Below, piece by piece: positions 1-7,200 of a stretch of 11,027 bases of DNA; the first letter of the stretch is position 1, and every line of letters begins with the position of its first letter. Under the pieces are notes generated by a model that saw only the letters and a list, made by a program, of their open reading frames with translations, searched no databases and was not told where the DNA came from. The translations under genes were made by a program, and so were the position numbers. The stretch spans positions 1-11,027 of the forward strand of contig JAWLFI010000089.1 of the NCBI GenBank assembly GCA_041685645.1, read 5' to 3'. This DNA comes from JAWLFI01 sp041685645 (GTDB lineage: Bacteria > Bacteroidota > Bacteroidia > Chitinophagales > Saprospiraceae).

Positions 1-80
1 GCTTCAGCAAAATGCGCATGCCAAGATCTTGTTTACGCATATTTCCCATCAAATTCATCGCGCTTTTCATAGTGATTAGG
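1..80. other. Undecided gene edge at the left end of the window
   Basis: Two short readings are open here and neither can be confirmed. On the plus strand, the frame starting at base 2 is open to a TAG at 78-80 and could be the last 25 or so residues of an upstream gene. On the minus strand, an ATG at 70-68, followed in frame by further ATGs, is open to the window edge and could be the start of a divergent gene with a basic N-terminus. I do not recognise either peptide. The GC-rich element begins immediately after, which marks 79 onward as intergenic. Confidence 0.2.
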
Positions 81-250
81 GCGTATCGCCGTCCGCCAGA
101 CGGCGGACGGCGTGGCTACGTTCCGGGCTCCACCTTCGTTCGGTCCTGCGCCCTTCCCAAAAAATTGTGAAGGTCTTGGACAGGGCCGCTACAAGGGCGG
201 CCCTCCCTACACATCGCTTACGGTTGCGCCCTCCGGGCGCTATATTTGCC
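79..250. repeat. GC-rich hairpin-dense intergenic element, probable dispersed repeat
   Basis: This block is much richer in G+C than its surroundings and carries several perfect inverted repeats. There is an 11-bp stem at 87-97/102-112 with a 4-base loop, an 8-bp stem at 182-189/197-204, a 6-bp stem at 226-231/235-240 with a 3-base loop, and a 5-bp stem at 152-156/169-173. AGGGCG at 78-83 can also pair with CGCCCT at 227-232 (competing with the 226-240 hairpin) or with the copy at 149-154, which could close the whole element. Open frames on both strands give low-complexity peptides with no recognisable domain. The layout resembles the intergenic GGGCG-type repeats scattered through many Bacteroidota genomes, but only one copy is visible here, so the repeat status is an inference. 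It might instead be a structured RNA or a degenerate mobile element. Confidence 0.5.
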
Positions 251-374
251 AGCCACCAAAGCCTTGCTACCTTTTGCAAGCCTCAAAAGTGAAAAGATGG
301 ACGTTTTGTAAAAGCACCTTATTGAGGATTCCAGGGGAGCTTCATTTAAAGGTGTTCTTCCATAAAAAGTTTAC

Positions 375-395
375 CATTAAACTTAGTGTTTAATG
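375..395. promoter_or_regulatory. Perfect 8-bp inverted repeat, candidate operator
   Basis: CATTAAAC (375-382) and GTTTAATG (388-395) are exact reverse complements around a 5-base spacer. The dyad lies 58 bases before the first start codon and just upstream of a possible -7 box, so a bound dimeric regulator could control the operon. It is AT-rich and has no T-run after it, so it does not look like a terminator. No regulator gene is present to pair it with, and the call rests on symmetry and position only. Confidence 0.3.
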
Positions 396-416
396 TACAA
401 TAAGATATTATTTTAT

Positions 417-424
417 TACTTTAG
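417..424 (+). promoter_or_regulatory. Candidate Bacteroidota -7 promoter element
   Basis: TACTTTAG matches the Bacteroidota sigma-ABfr -7 consensus TAnnTTTG at all but one fixed position. TTTAATG at 389-395 is the nearest candidate -33 region, but it is not a good TTTG. A start site shortly after would give a 5-prime leader of about 20 bases before the ATG at 453. Weak on sequence alone. Confidence 0.25.
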
Positions 425-452
425 CCTTTAATGTTCCTAATACGAAAAGCAA

Positions 453-1130
453 ATGAAGGATATAAAAGGGCTTATTTTTGACTTAGACGGAGTCATTGTA
501 GATACCGCAAAGTATCATTTCCTTGCCTGGCAAAAGCTAGCAAGGGCTATAGGAGGAAGTTTATCCGAGCAGCAAAATAAAAAGCTGAAAGGTGTCAGTC
601 GCATGGAGTCATTGGATAAAATATTGCTGTGGAACAGTATTGGATTAAACGAAGACCAGAAACAGACCCTTGCAGCGAGAAAAAATAGCTGGTATCAGCA
701 AATGATTTCAGATTTGACACCAGAAGATGCACTGCCGGGTGCGCTGGAATTTATTCGAGTTGCGAAAGAGCAAGGTTATGGCATTGCCCTGGGCTCTTCC
801 AGCAAAAATGCAATGACTGTTCTGAAAGCGCTAAAGGCAGTTTCGCTTTTTGATGCAATTATTGACGGAACTCAAACTACGCGGTTCAAGCCGGATCCTC
901 AGGTTTTTCAGATGGGGGCAGAGGCGCTCGATTTAGCACCCAGTCAGATTATCGTTTTCGAAGATGCTGCTATGGGCGTGAGAGCAGCTATTTCCAGCGG
1001 CTTTTATGCAGTGGGAATAGGAGCAGCTCGCGACCTACCCTTCGCACATTTCGTTATTCCTGGTCTCGAAGGTCAGCGTACGGATTTACTTGTTGAAAGG
1101 TTGGAAAAAGTTACAAAAACATGCCAATAA
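453..1130 (+). CDS. pgmB: Beta-phosphoglucomutase, HAD superfamily
   Basis: Converts beta-D-glucose 1-phosphate to glucose 6-phosphate in the cytosol, feeding the product of maltose phosphorolysis into glycolysis. The 225-residue length is normal for the family. HAD motif I is DLDG at residues 10-13, with D10 the expected nucleophile and D12 the expected acid/base. The cap-domain signature LKGVSR is at 45-50, as in the well-studied Lactococcus lactis enzyme, and the substrate-specificity region around H22 is kept. Motif II is the GSSSK stretch at 114-118, the motif III lysine is K146 in KPDP, and the metal ligands are E170-D171. The ATG at 453 is chosen because motif I then sits at the usual distance from the N-terminus; there is no clear Shine-Dalgarno sequence. 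Its end overlaps the GH65 gene by 10 bases, and this pairing with GH65 is the classical maltose phosphorylase arrangement. Confidence 0.95.
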   Translation: MKDIKGLIFDLDGVIVDTAKYHFLAWQKLARAIGGSLSEQQNKKLKGVSRMESLDKILLWNSIGLNEDQKQTLAARKNSWYQQMISDLTPEDALPGALEFIRVAKEQGYGIALGSSSKNAMTVLKALKAVSLFDAIIDGTQTTRFKPDPQVFQMGAEALDLAPSQIIVFEDAAMGVRAAISSGFYAVGIGAARDLPFAHFVIPGLEGQRTDLLVERLEKVTKTCQ

Positions 1131-3466
1131 ATATAGAACACCACCCCTGGAAACTTATTGAGAGATCTCTGGAGCCCCAGCATCAGCGAGCTGCAGAGAG
1201 TTTGTTCAGTTTGGGCAATGGGCGCATGGGGCAGCGGGCCAACTTTGAGGAGGACTATTCGGGAGATAGTCTGCAAGGTTCGTATTTAGGGGGAATCTAT
1301 TATCCTGACAAAACCCGCGTAGGGTGGTGGAAAAATGGATATCCTGAATATTTTGCCAAAGTTTTGAATGCCGTAAATTGGATTGGGATCCAAATTGAAA
1401 TCAATGGTCAACCCGTAGATTTAGCTAAATCACGTATATATGATTTCTATCGCGAGTTGAATATGAAGGAAGGCCTGCTTTCCCGGAATTTTACAATTAA
1501 AATTCCCGGTGGTGAAAAAATCAAGGTAGAGACCCAGCGCTTTTTGTCAATGAAAAGACTTGATATTGGGGCTATTTCGTACTCCATTGAGGCGCTTAAT
1601 TTTTCCGGAGAAATTTCAGTCAGTCCTTATTTAGACTTTGATATAAAGAATGAGGATGCCAATTACGATGAAAAGTTTTGGGCGGAGCTGGATAAAGGGC
1701 ACTTCCCTGAGGGCGGATATGTCGTGTCGAAAACCAAAAAATTGGATTTCAAAGCTGCCTCAGCAATGGCCTTTACAGTGGATAAAGAGGGGCATAGGAT
1801 AGAAGTATCAACACTACCTTCGGCCCGTAAAAAATTTGTAGCTCAAAAGTTTAATCTACCTATAAAAACAGGGGAGAAGATCCAGTTGAATAAGTACGCC
1901 GCTATTACCTCCAATTTTTATTATCCTGATAGTGAGATATTAGACAGGGCAAAAGAGCAGGTTCAAAAAGCCAGAGATCTGGAGTTTGATTTTTTATTGT
2001 CTGAGCACAAAAGCGTTTGGGCAGATAATTGGAATCAAAACGATATTCAAATTGAAGGCGATTTGGCAGCCCAACAAGGCATTCGTTTCAATATTTATCA
2101 ATTATTTCAAACCTATACCGGAGAGGATGCACGATTAAATATTGGGCCAAAAGGATTTACAGGAGAAAAATATGGTGGTTCTACATACTGGGACACAGAA
2201 GCCTATTGTTTGCCATTTTATATGTCTACAGCCGGTCAAAAAGTGGCAAGACAACTCTTACTATATAGATACAACCATCTCCCTGATGCTATAAAAAATG
2301 CGAAAAAATTAGGATTCGAAGGTGGTGCAGCCCTTTACCCTATGGTAACTATGAACGGCGAGGAATGTCATAATGAGTGGGAAATCACTTTCGAGGAAAT
2401 TCATAGAAATGGGGCCATAGCTTTTGCTATTTTCAATTACATCAGATATACCGGAGATGTAGATTACCTTGTGAATTATGGATTGGAAGTGCTCATTGCC
2501 ATTTCCAGATTTTGGGCGCAACGGGTGCAGTTTTCGCATCCCAAGCAGCAATATGTCATTCTCGGAGTGACAGGTCCAAATGAGTATGAAAATAATGTAA
2601 ATAATAATTGGCATACCAATTATATAGCACGGTGGTGCTTGAAATACACATTGTCATCCCTGGAGGTTGTAAAAAAGCGAGCGCCTGACTCTTACGATGA
2701 ACTCATATCACGCATAAAATTCCAATCTATTGAAGAATGTGACAAATGGACAGAGATCGTCGAAAAAATGTTTTTACCCTTTGATGAGGATCTCGGAATA
2801 TTCCTGCAGCAAGAGGGCTTCTTAGATAAAGAGATATTACCGGCCGATGAACTGCCCAGCGATCAGCGTCCAATTAATCAACATTGGTCTTGGGATCGTA
2901 TCCTTAGATCCTGCTATATAAAGCAAGCAGATGTTTTACAGAGCCTTTATTTTTTTGAAGCGGATTTTGAATTGTCTATCATAGAGAGAAACTTTGCATT
3001 TTACGAACCGCTAACTGTTCACGAGTCCTCTCTATCTCCCTGCATACACTCTGTCTTAGCCTCAAGTATTGGATGGGAGGATAAGGCCTATGAAATGTAT
3101 TTGCGCACAGCGAGATTAGACCTGGACGATTACAATCAAGAGGTAGCTGAAGGCTGTCATATTACCAGCATGGCCGGCACCTGGTTATCTATTGTCGAAG
3201 GCTTTGCAGGGATGCGTGTACGGAGAGAGAAACTACATTTTCAGCCAAACCTCCCTAAAGCCTGGAAGGCTTACTCTTTCCGAATACTGTATCGAGGAGC
3301 TCTCATTCAGTTGGAGATAAATGAAAAAGCAATATGTTTTCGCCTGCTTGAAGGGGCAAGCATTTTAGTCTATCTTTTTGATAAACAAATACAGTTAACG
3401 GAGGGTAAAGCTCAAAACGTAAATTGGAAAGAGGTGAAAGTCAATAAGCTGGAAAAAGAAGTATGA
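1121..3466 (+). CDS. Glycoside hydrolase family 65, probable maltose phosphorylase
   Basis: Cytosolic inverting phosphorylase, expected to split maltose with phosphate into glucose and beta-glucose 1-phosphate. At 781 residues it is full length and has no signal peptide. The N-terminal beta-sandwich covers about 1-270 and the (alpha/alpha)6 barrel about 300-700, with a small C-terminal beta domain. The catalytic acid is E488 in GPNEYE (485-490). Other family motifs are YWDTE (356-360), IKQADV (600-605), HESSLSP (634-640) and GCHITSMAG (678-686), the last two belonging to the phosphate-site region. The loop HNEWEITFE (417-425) matches the maltose phosphorylase form of the specificity loop known from Lactobacillus enzymes, rather than the trehalose or kojibiose forms. 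Together with the adjacent pgmB this favours maltose, but kojibiose or nigerose phosphorylase is not strictly excluded. It starts inside pgmB and its TGA overlaps the next ATG (ATGA), which suggests translational coupling. Confidence 0.92.
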   Translation: MPINIEHHPWKLIERSLEPQHQRAAESLFSLGNGRMGQRANFEEDYSGDSLQGSYLGGIYYPDKTRVGWWKNGYPEYFAKVLNAVNWIGIQIEINGQPVDLAKSRIYDFYRELNMKEGLLSRNFTIKIPGGEKIKVETQRFLSMKRLDIGAISYSIEALNFSGEISVSPYLDFDIKNEDANYDEKFWAELDKGHFPEGGYVVSKTKKLDFKAASAMAFTVDKEGHRIEVSTLPSARKKFVAQKFNLPIKTGEKIQLNKYAAITSNFYYPDSEILDRAKEQVQKARDLEFDFLLSEHKSVWADNWNQNDIQIEGDLAAQQGIRFNIYQLFQTYTGEDARLNIGPKGFTGEKYGGSTYWDTEAYCLPFYMSTAGQKVARQLLLYRYNHLPDAIKNAKKLGFEGGAALYPMVTMNGEECHNEWEITFEEIHRNGAIAFAIFNYIRYTGDVDYLVNYGLEVLIAISRFWAQRVQFSHPKQQYVILGVTGPNEYENNVNNNWHTNYIARWCLKYTLSSLEVVKKRAPDSYDELISRIKFQSIEECDKWTEIVEKMFLPFDEDLGIFLQQEGFLDKEILPADELPSDQRPINQHWSWDRILRSCYIKQADVLQSLYFFEADFELSIIERNFAFYEPLTVHESSLSPCIHSVLASSIGWEDKAYEMYLRTARLDLDDYNQEVAEGCHITSMAGTWLSIVEGFAGMRVRREKLHFQPNLPKAWKAYSFRILYRGALIQLEINEKAICFRLLEGASILVYLFDKQIQLTEGKAQNVNWKEVKVNKLEKEV

Positions 3467-5853
3467 GTGCTAAATGGAATGTTATTGCCTCTTTCGTATT
3501 CCTCCTCTGTCTTGGGGGCTGCGAGTCCATGGATTTGACTCATGAAAAGAAACCTCAGATTCATAATAAGCTGATTATGCCCAGGCACCTGGATACGGGG
3601 AGTACAACGATCGTATTGAGTGATCTGATGCTTTGGGATTCATCCATGCAAATCGACTTTTACAATAAAGACGATCTTAATTTCAGTCAGGAGAAAAATG
3701 GCAAAGTCAGTATTTCTACTCAAGCAACACCTCCTCCATTATCGTATTTTACCATCCAAAGCGGACAGAAGCATTTGGATATTCCCTTTTATCACTCTCG
3801 AAAAGTAGAGATAGAGTGGACCCTGGAAGATACCAACTCTAATTACGAGGCGGTCTATTTAATCGGAGACATGACCCAATGGCAAGAAAACCCTATCCCT
3901 CTGCAGTGGTCTAATGGTATATGGAAAACAAGCACTTCACTATTGAAAGGTCAATATGAATACAAATTTATGGTTGACGGTGAAGAGGTGCTGGACCCTA
4001 ACGCTTATGAGCAAAAGCCTAATGGGATAGGAGGTTTCAATTCTATACGAAAGGTGGGGATAGGGAGACAAAACGACGGGCTTAGTCTTGGCTGGTTTAT
4101 TGAGAACCGGAAATTAAGAATACAATGTTCAGACCCGGATGCCAGGGTGCTGGTATTTTGGGATAACCAGCGAATTCCTATAGCTCCCGAAGAACAAGGA
4201 GGAGGTTACTACCTTCAGCTACCTTTTACGGATGAGGTTGAGCGTTCTCATTTGCGAATTTTTGCCGCGAATGAGTTTGAAAGGGCAGCGGAAATCCTCA
4301 TTCCTCTGGAGTCGGGACGGGTAATCACCCATCCCGGATTATTGAATAGAGATGATTTCCACACTCACCGCATGTATTTTTTAATGGTGGACCGGTTTTA
4401 TAATGGAAACTCAACCAATGATGTCCCCACTCCGGATCAATCGATTCATCCCCGGGCACAGTTTCAGGGAGGTGATTTAGAAGGCGTGCTGGAGAAATTA
4501 GAGGAGGGGTACTGGAAAGAGCTCTCTCTCAACATGTTATGGCTGTCACCTATTGTAGAAAATCCGGAGGGATCTTTTGGTTTATGGGATGAGGGAGGGG
4601 TGTACTCCAAATTCTCAGCTTATCATGGCTACTGGCCAGTATCCTTTAATCGGATTGACTCGCGCTTCGGGTCGGCCGCCGATTTACACAAAATCTCGAA
4701 AAAGGCACGCGCTATGGACATGGGCCTTTTGTTAGACTTTGTAGCCAACCACGTCCACGAAGAGCACCCTGTATATCAACAAAATAAAGAAGATAATTGG
4801 GCTACTGATTTACATCTGCCGGATGGCAGGCTAAATACTGAATTATGGGATGAACACCGTCTCACCACCTGGTTTGATACTTTCTTGCCGACCTTGCGGT
4901 TAGATAAGCCAGAAATAGCCGAAATGCTAAGTGATTCTGCCCTATATTGGTTGGAAGAATTTAGCCTTATGGGATTTAGGCATGACGCAAGCAAACATAT
5001 TCCTCTTAGCTTTTGGCGCCTACTTACCGAAAAGGTGCGAAAGTATGAGCGGGCCTCCGGTCAATCTGTCATTCAAATCGGAGAAACCTACGGCCCTCCT
5101 GACTTGATCAGTTCATACATAGATTACGGCTTATTGGATGCCCAATTTGACTTCAATCTTTACGATGCAGCTGTGATGGGATTTCTTATTAAGGAAGCAA
5201 ATCTATGCGACCTGGCCCAAACGCTCGAGCAGAGCTTGCGATTCTATGGTCAACACCACTTAATGGGAAATATGTCGGGAAATCAGGATAAACCCAGAGC
5301 TATGTCTTTGGCTACAGCTGAGGTTGATCTTGAAGAGGACACTAAACTCGCAGGTTGGACTCGGAAAATTGAAAAGCAAACGCAGGAAGGATTTGAGCGT
5401 CTCGCTCTTATGCATGCCTTTAATTTTGCTATCCCGGGTATTCCCGTGGTCTATTATGGAGATGAAATAGGTATGCCCGGAGGTAATGACCCTGATAATC
5501 GAGCTATGATGCGATTTGAAAAGTTAACAGATCAGGAAATATCACTTCGAAATGAACTCAGGGAACTCAGTGAATACAGAGCTTCCCGTATGGCTTTGCA
5601 ATACGGAACGACGGAAATTGTCTCTTGTGACACAGATATGCTCATTCTTTTTCGAGAGTATGGATCTGATAAAGAGCTCATTGCTTTTAATCGATCGGAT
5701 ACGATGCAGTCCCACGATTTTTCTTCAGATTTCAGAGATCTTGAATTTTCGAAACCGAAATTTTCCGGTGAAATCAAGGCAGAATCGTTAGTTAGATTGT
5801 CGGTACCTGCTCGCTCTTATTCCTTTATCCAGATAAAACAAAAACATGAATAG
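3463..5853 (+). CDS. Modular GH13 alpha-glucan hydrolase lipoprotein with CBM48-like domain
   Basis: Secreted alpha-glucan-degrading enzyme of 796 residues. A lipoprotein signal peptide ends in LGGC, with C20 the lipidated cysteine. Residues about 40-115 form a beta-rich N-terminal segment, 116-200 a CBM48/AMPK-like glucan-binding domain (W140, YEYKF at 165-169, DPN at 178-180), and 205-290 a second Ig-like domain. The GH13 barrel runs from about 300 to 690, followed by a C-terminal beta domain. Catalytic regions: I, DFVANH (425-430); II, GFRHD with nucleophile D508; III, acid/base E541 in QIGETY; IV, GNQD with stabiliser D609. Region IV has Gln608 where most GH13 enzymes have His. The region V equivalent, LPTL at 475-478, approaches the neopullulanase form. 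Exact specificity (alpha-amylase, neopullulanase or maltogenic) cannot be read off. It may sit on the outer membrane: C-E-S-M-D after cleavage is acidic but not a clear export signal. It overlaps the next gene by 8 bases. Confidence 0.88.
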   Translation: MSAKWNVIASFVFLLCLGGCESMDLTHEKKPQIHNKLIMPRHLDTGSTTIVLSDLMLWDSSMQIDFYNKDDLNFSQEKNGKVSISTQATPPPLSYFTIQSGQKHLDIPFYHSRKVEIEWTLEDTNSNYEAVYLIGDMTQWQENPIPLQWSNGIWKTSTSLLKGQYEYKFMVDGEEVLDPNAYEQKPNGIGGFNSIRKVGIGRQNDGLSLGWFIENRKLRIQCSDPDARVLVFWDNQRIPIAPEEQGGGYYLQLPFTDEVERSHLRIFAANEFERAAEILIPLESGRVITHPGLLNRDDFHTHRMYFLMVDRFYNGNSTNDVPTPDQSIHPRAQFQGGDLEGVLEKLEEGYWKELSLNMLWLSPIVENPEGSFGLWDEGGVYSKFSAYHGYWPVSFNRIDSRFGSAADLHKISKKARAMDMGLLLDFVANHVHEEHPVYQQNKEDNWATDLHLPDGRLNTELWDEHRLTTWFDTFLPTLRLDKPEIAEMLSDSALYWLEEFSLMGFRHDASKHIPLSFWRLLTEKVRKYERASGQSVIQIGETYGPPDLISSYIDYGLLDAQFDFNLYDAAVMGFLIKEANLCDLAQTLEQSLRFYGQHHLMGNMSGNQDKPRAMSLATAEVDLEEDTKLAGWTRKIEKQTQEGFERLALMHAFNFAIPGIPVVYYGDEIGMPGGNDPDNRAMMRFEKLTDQEISLRNELRELSEYRASRMALQYGTTEIVSCDTDMLILFREYGSDKELIAFNRSDTMQSHDFSSDFRDLEFSKPKFSGEIKAESLVRLSVPARSYSFIQIKQKHE

Positions 5854-7195
5854 AATGCACTTGCCACGCTACATGATACTCTTCTTCATTGCTGTGTTTA
5901 TGGGTTGCCAATTGGAGCAGGAACGTTTAAAAGAAGAACCTTCTTTTATGGAAAACCAAACTAAAAGTAGTTCGATTTATGAGCTCAATATTCGTCAACA
6001 TACAGCAGAGGGAACTTTTGAAGCTGCTTTGGGAGAGTTGGAGGGTATACGCAAGTTGGGCTGTGATATTCTATGGATTATGCCGGTTCATCCGATTGGT
6101 GAAAAAAATAGGAAAGGAAAACTGGGATCGTATTATTCCATACGAGATTATAAAGCAATAAATCAGGAAATGGGTTCTAAGGAAGATTTTCAGATGTTTG
6201 TTGATAGTGCTCATCAATTAGGGTTTCTTGTTATTTTAGACTGGGTGGCAAATCATACCTCCTGGGATCACGCCTGGACAGAAAATCATTTAGATTTTTA
6301 TACTGAAGATGAAAATGGAAATAGACCCATAGTGCCGAAAGATACCGACTGGACTGATGTTGCGGACCTGGATTATAGCAATGAAGAGTTGCGAGATTCT
6401 ATGATGGAAGCAATGGCCTATTGGGTTAGAGAATTTGATATTGACGGGTATCGCTGTGATGTGGCAGGGCATGTACCCTTAGACTTTTGGGTCTCTTCAA
6501 GGAAGGTTCTCGATGAGATAAAGCCAGTTTTTATGTTGGCTGAGTGGGATCAACCTGAAATGCATAAGGCTTTTCACATGACGTATGCCTGGTCTACACA
6601 TGGGATATTATCCAGTCTCAAGGATACCTCTGATCCAAGCTCGTTTTTTTTTGAACACCTTTCCAAAGAAAAAGAACGTTATGATGATTCTGCCTATCGC
6701 ATGCAATTTATCACCAATCACGATGAAAACAGTTGGAAAAAAAGTGTGTTTGACCGCTATGAGAATGCCGTAGGACCTTTATTAGTTCTTACTTATACAA
6801 TACCGGGAATGCCTTTAGTCTATTCGGGACAGGAAGTAGGCATGCGAAAAACGCTGCGTTTTTTTGATAAAGACACTGTTCAGTCAGGCCCTGATGAGGC
6901 TTACTGGCGAGAGCTCATCACAGATCTTTTACACTTAAAAAAGGATCAGGCTGCTCTTTGGAATGGCCGCTTTGGTGGAGGAATTGAACAACTTAGCAGC
7001 CCAGATAAAGTTATTGCCTTTCGCAGATTCCAAAATGATAATCACATCGATGTGGCTATTAATTTATCGGATAGCTTGCGTCGTTTCGAATGGCTGCCTG
7101 GCGATTCCTTCTTGACTTCTCGTGGTACCTATTTCTCTGACGGCCAATTAGTGCTACCCCCATTTGGGTTTTGGGTCGGAAGCCCATATAAATAA
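5846..7195 (+). CDS. Short GH13 alpha-amylase-family lipoprotein
   Basis: Exported alpha-amylase-family hydrolase of 449 residues, essentially a bare GH13 catalytic domain with a short C-terminal beta domain and no carbohydrate-binding module. The N-terminal hydrophobic stretch (about 8-20) ends in FMGC, an imperfect lipobox with C21 as probable lipidation site, followed by a charged linker to about residue 42. GH13 motifs are canonical: region I DWVANH (132-137), region II GYRCD with nucleophile D205, region III LAEWD with acid/base E233, and region IV NHD at 291-293 with D293. The VAGHVP stretch after the nucleophile resembles a Bacteroidota group of small periplasmic or surface amylases. 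Start at 5846 overlaps the upstream stop by 8 bases; an in-frame ATG at 5855, just past that stop, would still leave a signal sequence. A T9 run (6644-6652) encodes three Phe. The polysaccharide preference is not determined by the sequence. Confidence 0.88.
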   Translation: MNRMHLPRYMILFFIAVFMGCQLEQERLKEEPSFMENQTKSSSIYELNIRQHTAEGTFEAALGELEGIRKLGCDILWIMPVHPIGEKNRKGKLGSYYSIRDYKAINQEMGSKEDFQMFVDSAHQLGFLVILDWVANHTSWDHAWTENHLDFYTEDENGNRPIVPKDTDWTDVADLDYSNEELRDSMMEAMAYWVREFDIDGYRCDVAGHVPLDFWVSSRKVLDEIKPVFMLAEWDQPEMHKAFHMTYAWSTHGILSSLKDTSDPSSFFFEHLSKEKERYDDSAYRMQFITNHDENSWKKSVFDRYENAVGPLLVLTYTIPGMPLVYSGQEVGMRKTLRFFDKDTVQSGPDEAYWRELITDLLHLKKDQAALWNGRFGGGIEQLSSPDKVIAFRRFQNDNHIDVAINLSDSLRRFEWLPGDSFLTSRGTYFSDGQLVLPPFGFWVGSPYK

Positions 7196-7200
7196 AGCGT

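Larger units (their letters stand above)
251..452 (+). promoter_or_regulatory. AT-rich leader upstream of the maltose phosphorylase operon
   Basis: No gene is supported in this stretch. It separates the GC-rich element from the first operon gene and is the only sizeable non-coding space in front of the six genes, so the operon promoter should lie here or just before it. Candidate signals are the inverted repeat at 375-395, a near-consensus -7 box at 417-424, and a perfect TAnnTTTG (TATATTTG, 241-248) at the edge of the GC-rich element, which lacks a well-spaced -33 partner. The octamer TTTAATGT occurs twice (389-396 and 427-434). No SusR or LacI operator can be named with confidence. Confidence 0.45.

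Noticed and set aside
241..248. TATATTTG as the main operon promoter
   Set aside because: It matches TAnnTTTG exactly, but the nearest TTG (224-226) is only 14 bases upstream, shorter than the usual spacing, and the match lies at the edge of a probable repeat. It is noted only as a possibility.
76..279. Minus-strand open frame of 67 codons across the same element
   Set aside because: Its basic, Arg-rich composition simply reflects the hairpin DNA, and no recognisable motif is present.
112..393. Plus-strand open frame of 93 codons across the GC-rich element
   Set aside because: It overlaps several perfect inverted repeats, has low-complexity Pro/Gly/Cys-rich content, shows no domain, and runs into the AT-rich leader. 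It looks like chance coding over a structured repeat.
2309..2614. Minus-strand open frame of 101 codons inside the GH65 gene
   Set aside because: It is antisense to conserved GH65 barrel sequence including the catalytic GPNEYE motif, and shows no features of its own.
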